From Marinobacter sp. BGYM27 (GTDB taxonomy: Bacteria > Pseudomonadota > Gammaproteobacteria > Pseudomonadales > Oleiphilaceae), in the NCBI GenBank assembly GCA_025153445.1, contig JANZNS010000001.1, positions 186,001 through 250,000 of the forward strand: a stretch of 64,000 nt of DNA, written 5' to 3'. Position 1 is the first letter of the stretch; each line of letters begins with the position of its first letter. Below, one piece after another: positions 63,252 through 64,000 of this stretch. The translations under genes and the position numbers were made by a program. Below the pieces are notes generated by a model that ran no database searches, had not been told where the DNA came from, and was given only the letters and a program-made list of their open reading frames with translations.

Positions 63252-64000
<749 letters not shown>

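Overview
This window is a piece of gammaproteobacterial chromosome made up almost entirely of conserved housekeeping genes. Gene order follows the Pseudomonas/Marinobacter arrangement in several blocks: ffh-rpsP-rimM-trmD-rplS; xerD-dsbC-hom-thrC-recJ-prfB-lysS; ygfZ/ygfX/sdhE/nadB beside rpoE(algU)-mucA-mucB-mucC-mucD; lepA-lepB-DUF4845-rnc-era-recO-pdxJ; and a GacS-type kinase beside cysM-rlmD-relA-mazG. The moderately GC-rich sequence, the ornithine-lipid genes and the ppc gene near adk suggest a marine relative of Pseudomonas such as Marinobacter. That is inference from gene content and order; no rRNA gene is present to fix the taxonomy. I found no tRNA, rRNA, CRISPR array, insertion sequence or prophage.

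Layout. 1-1300: ornithine-lipid acyltransferases olsB and olsA on the minus strand, olsA cut by the window edge. 1616-3992: an RstA/RstB-like two-component pair with RstA-box-like sites upstream. 4229-7597: divergent glpD and glpK with GlpR-like operators between them. 7633-9619: argF followed by a lone FbpC-type ABC ATPase. 9971-16719: grxD, a TonB-like protein, a DUF1631 protein, a YIP1 membrane protein, a CorB/HlyC-type protein and a CcsA-like protein. 16885-20390: SRP protein and the S16/RimM/TrmD/L19 operon. 20503-30684: xerD, dsbC, hom, thrC, recJ, prfB (with its programmed frameshift), lysS and ung. 30722-35069, minus strand: an HDOD protein, ygfZ, ygfX, sdhE and nadB. 35162-39620: the envelope-stress sigma factor, its anti-sigma system and the DegP-like protease. 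39769-42483: a CHASE-PAS-GGDEF-EAL protein. 42608-48821: the lepA-to-pdxJ run. 48850-57576: the GacS-like hybrid kinase, then cysM, rlmD, relA and mazG. 57671-58677: small ribbon-helix-helix-like paralogues. 58939-64000: ppc, a YbaK-HDOD fusion protein and adk (incomplete at the right edge).

The main functional themes are translation and protein export (ffh, rpsP, rimM, trmD, rplS, prfB, lysS, lepA, lepB), envelope stress (rpoE-mucABCD, dsbC), the stringent response and nucleotide pool cleaning (relA, mazG), signalling (RstAB-like, GacS-like, c-di-GMP enzyme, two HDOD proteins) and central metabolism (glpD/glpK, argF, hom/thrC, cysM, nadB, pdxJ, ppc, adk).

I do not see a clear, large, previously undescribed system. 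The points most worth a second look are: the pair of small RHH-like paralogues with a possible 53-residue companion; the EAL domain that has lost metal-site residues next to an intact GGDEF motif; the YbaK-HDOD fusion whose expected deacylase lysine is arginine; the sigma factor with a possible N-terminal extension behind its own sigma-E-type promoter; and the operator-like repeats upstream of the RstA-like gene, glpD/glpK and cysM.
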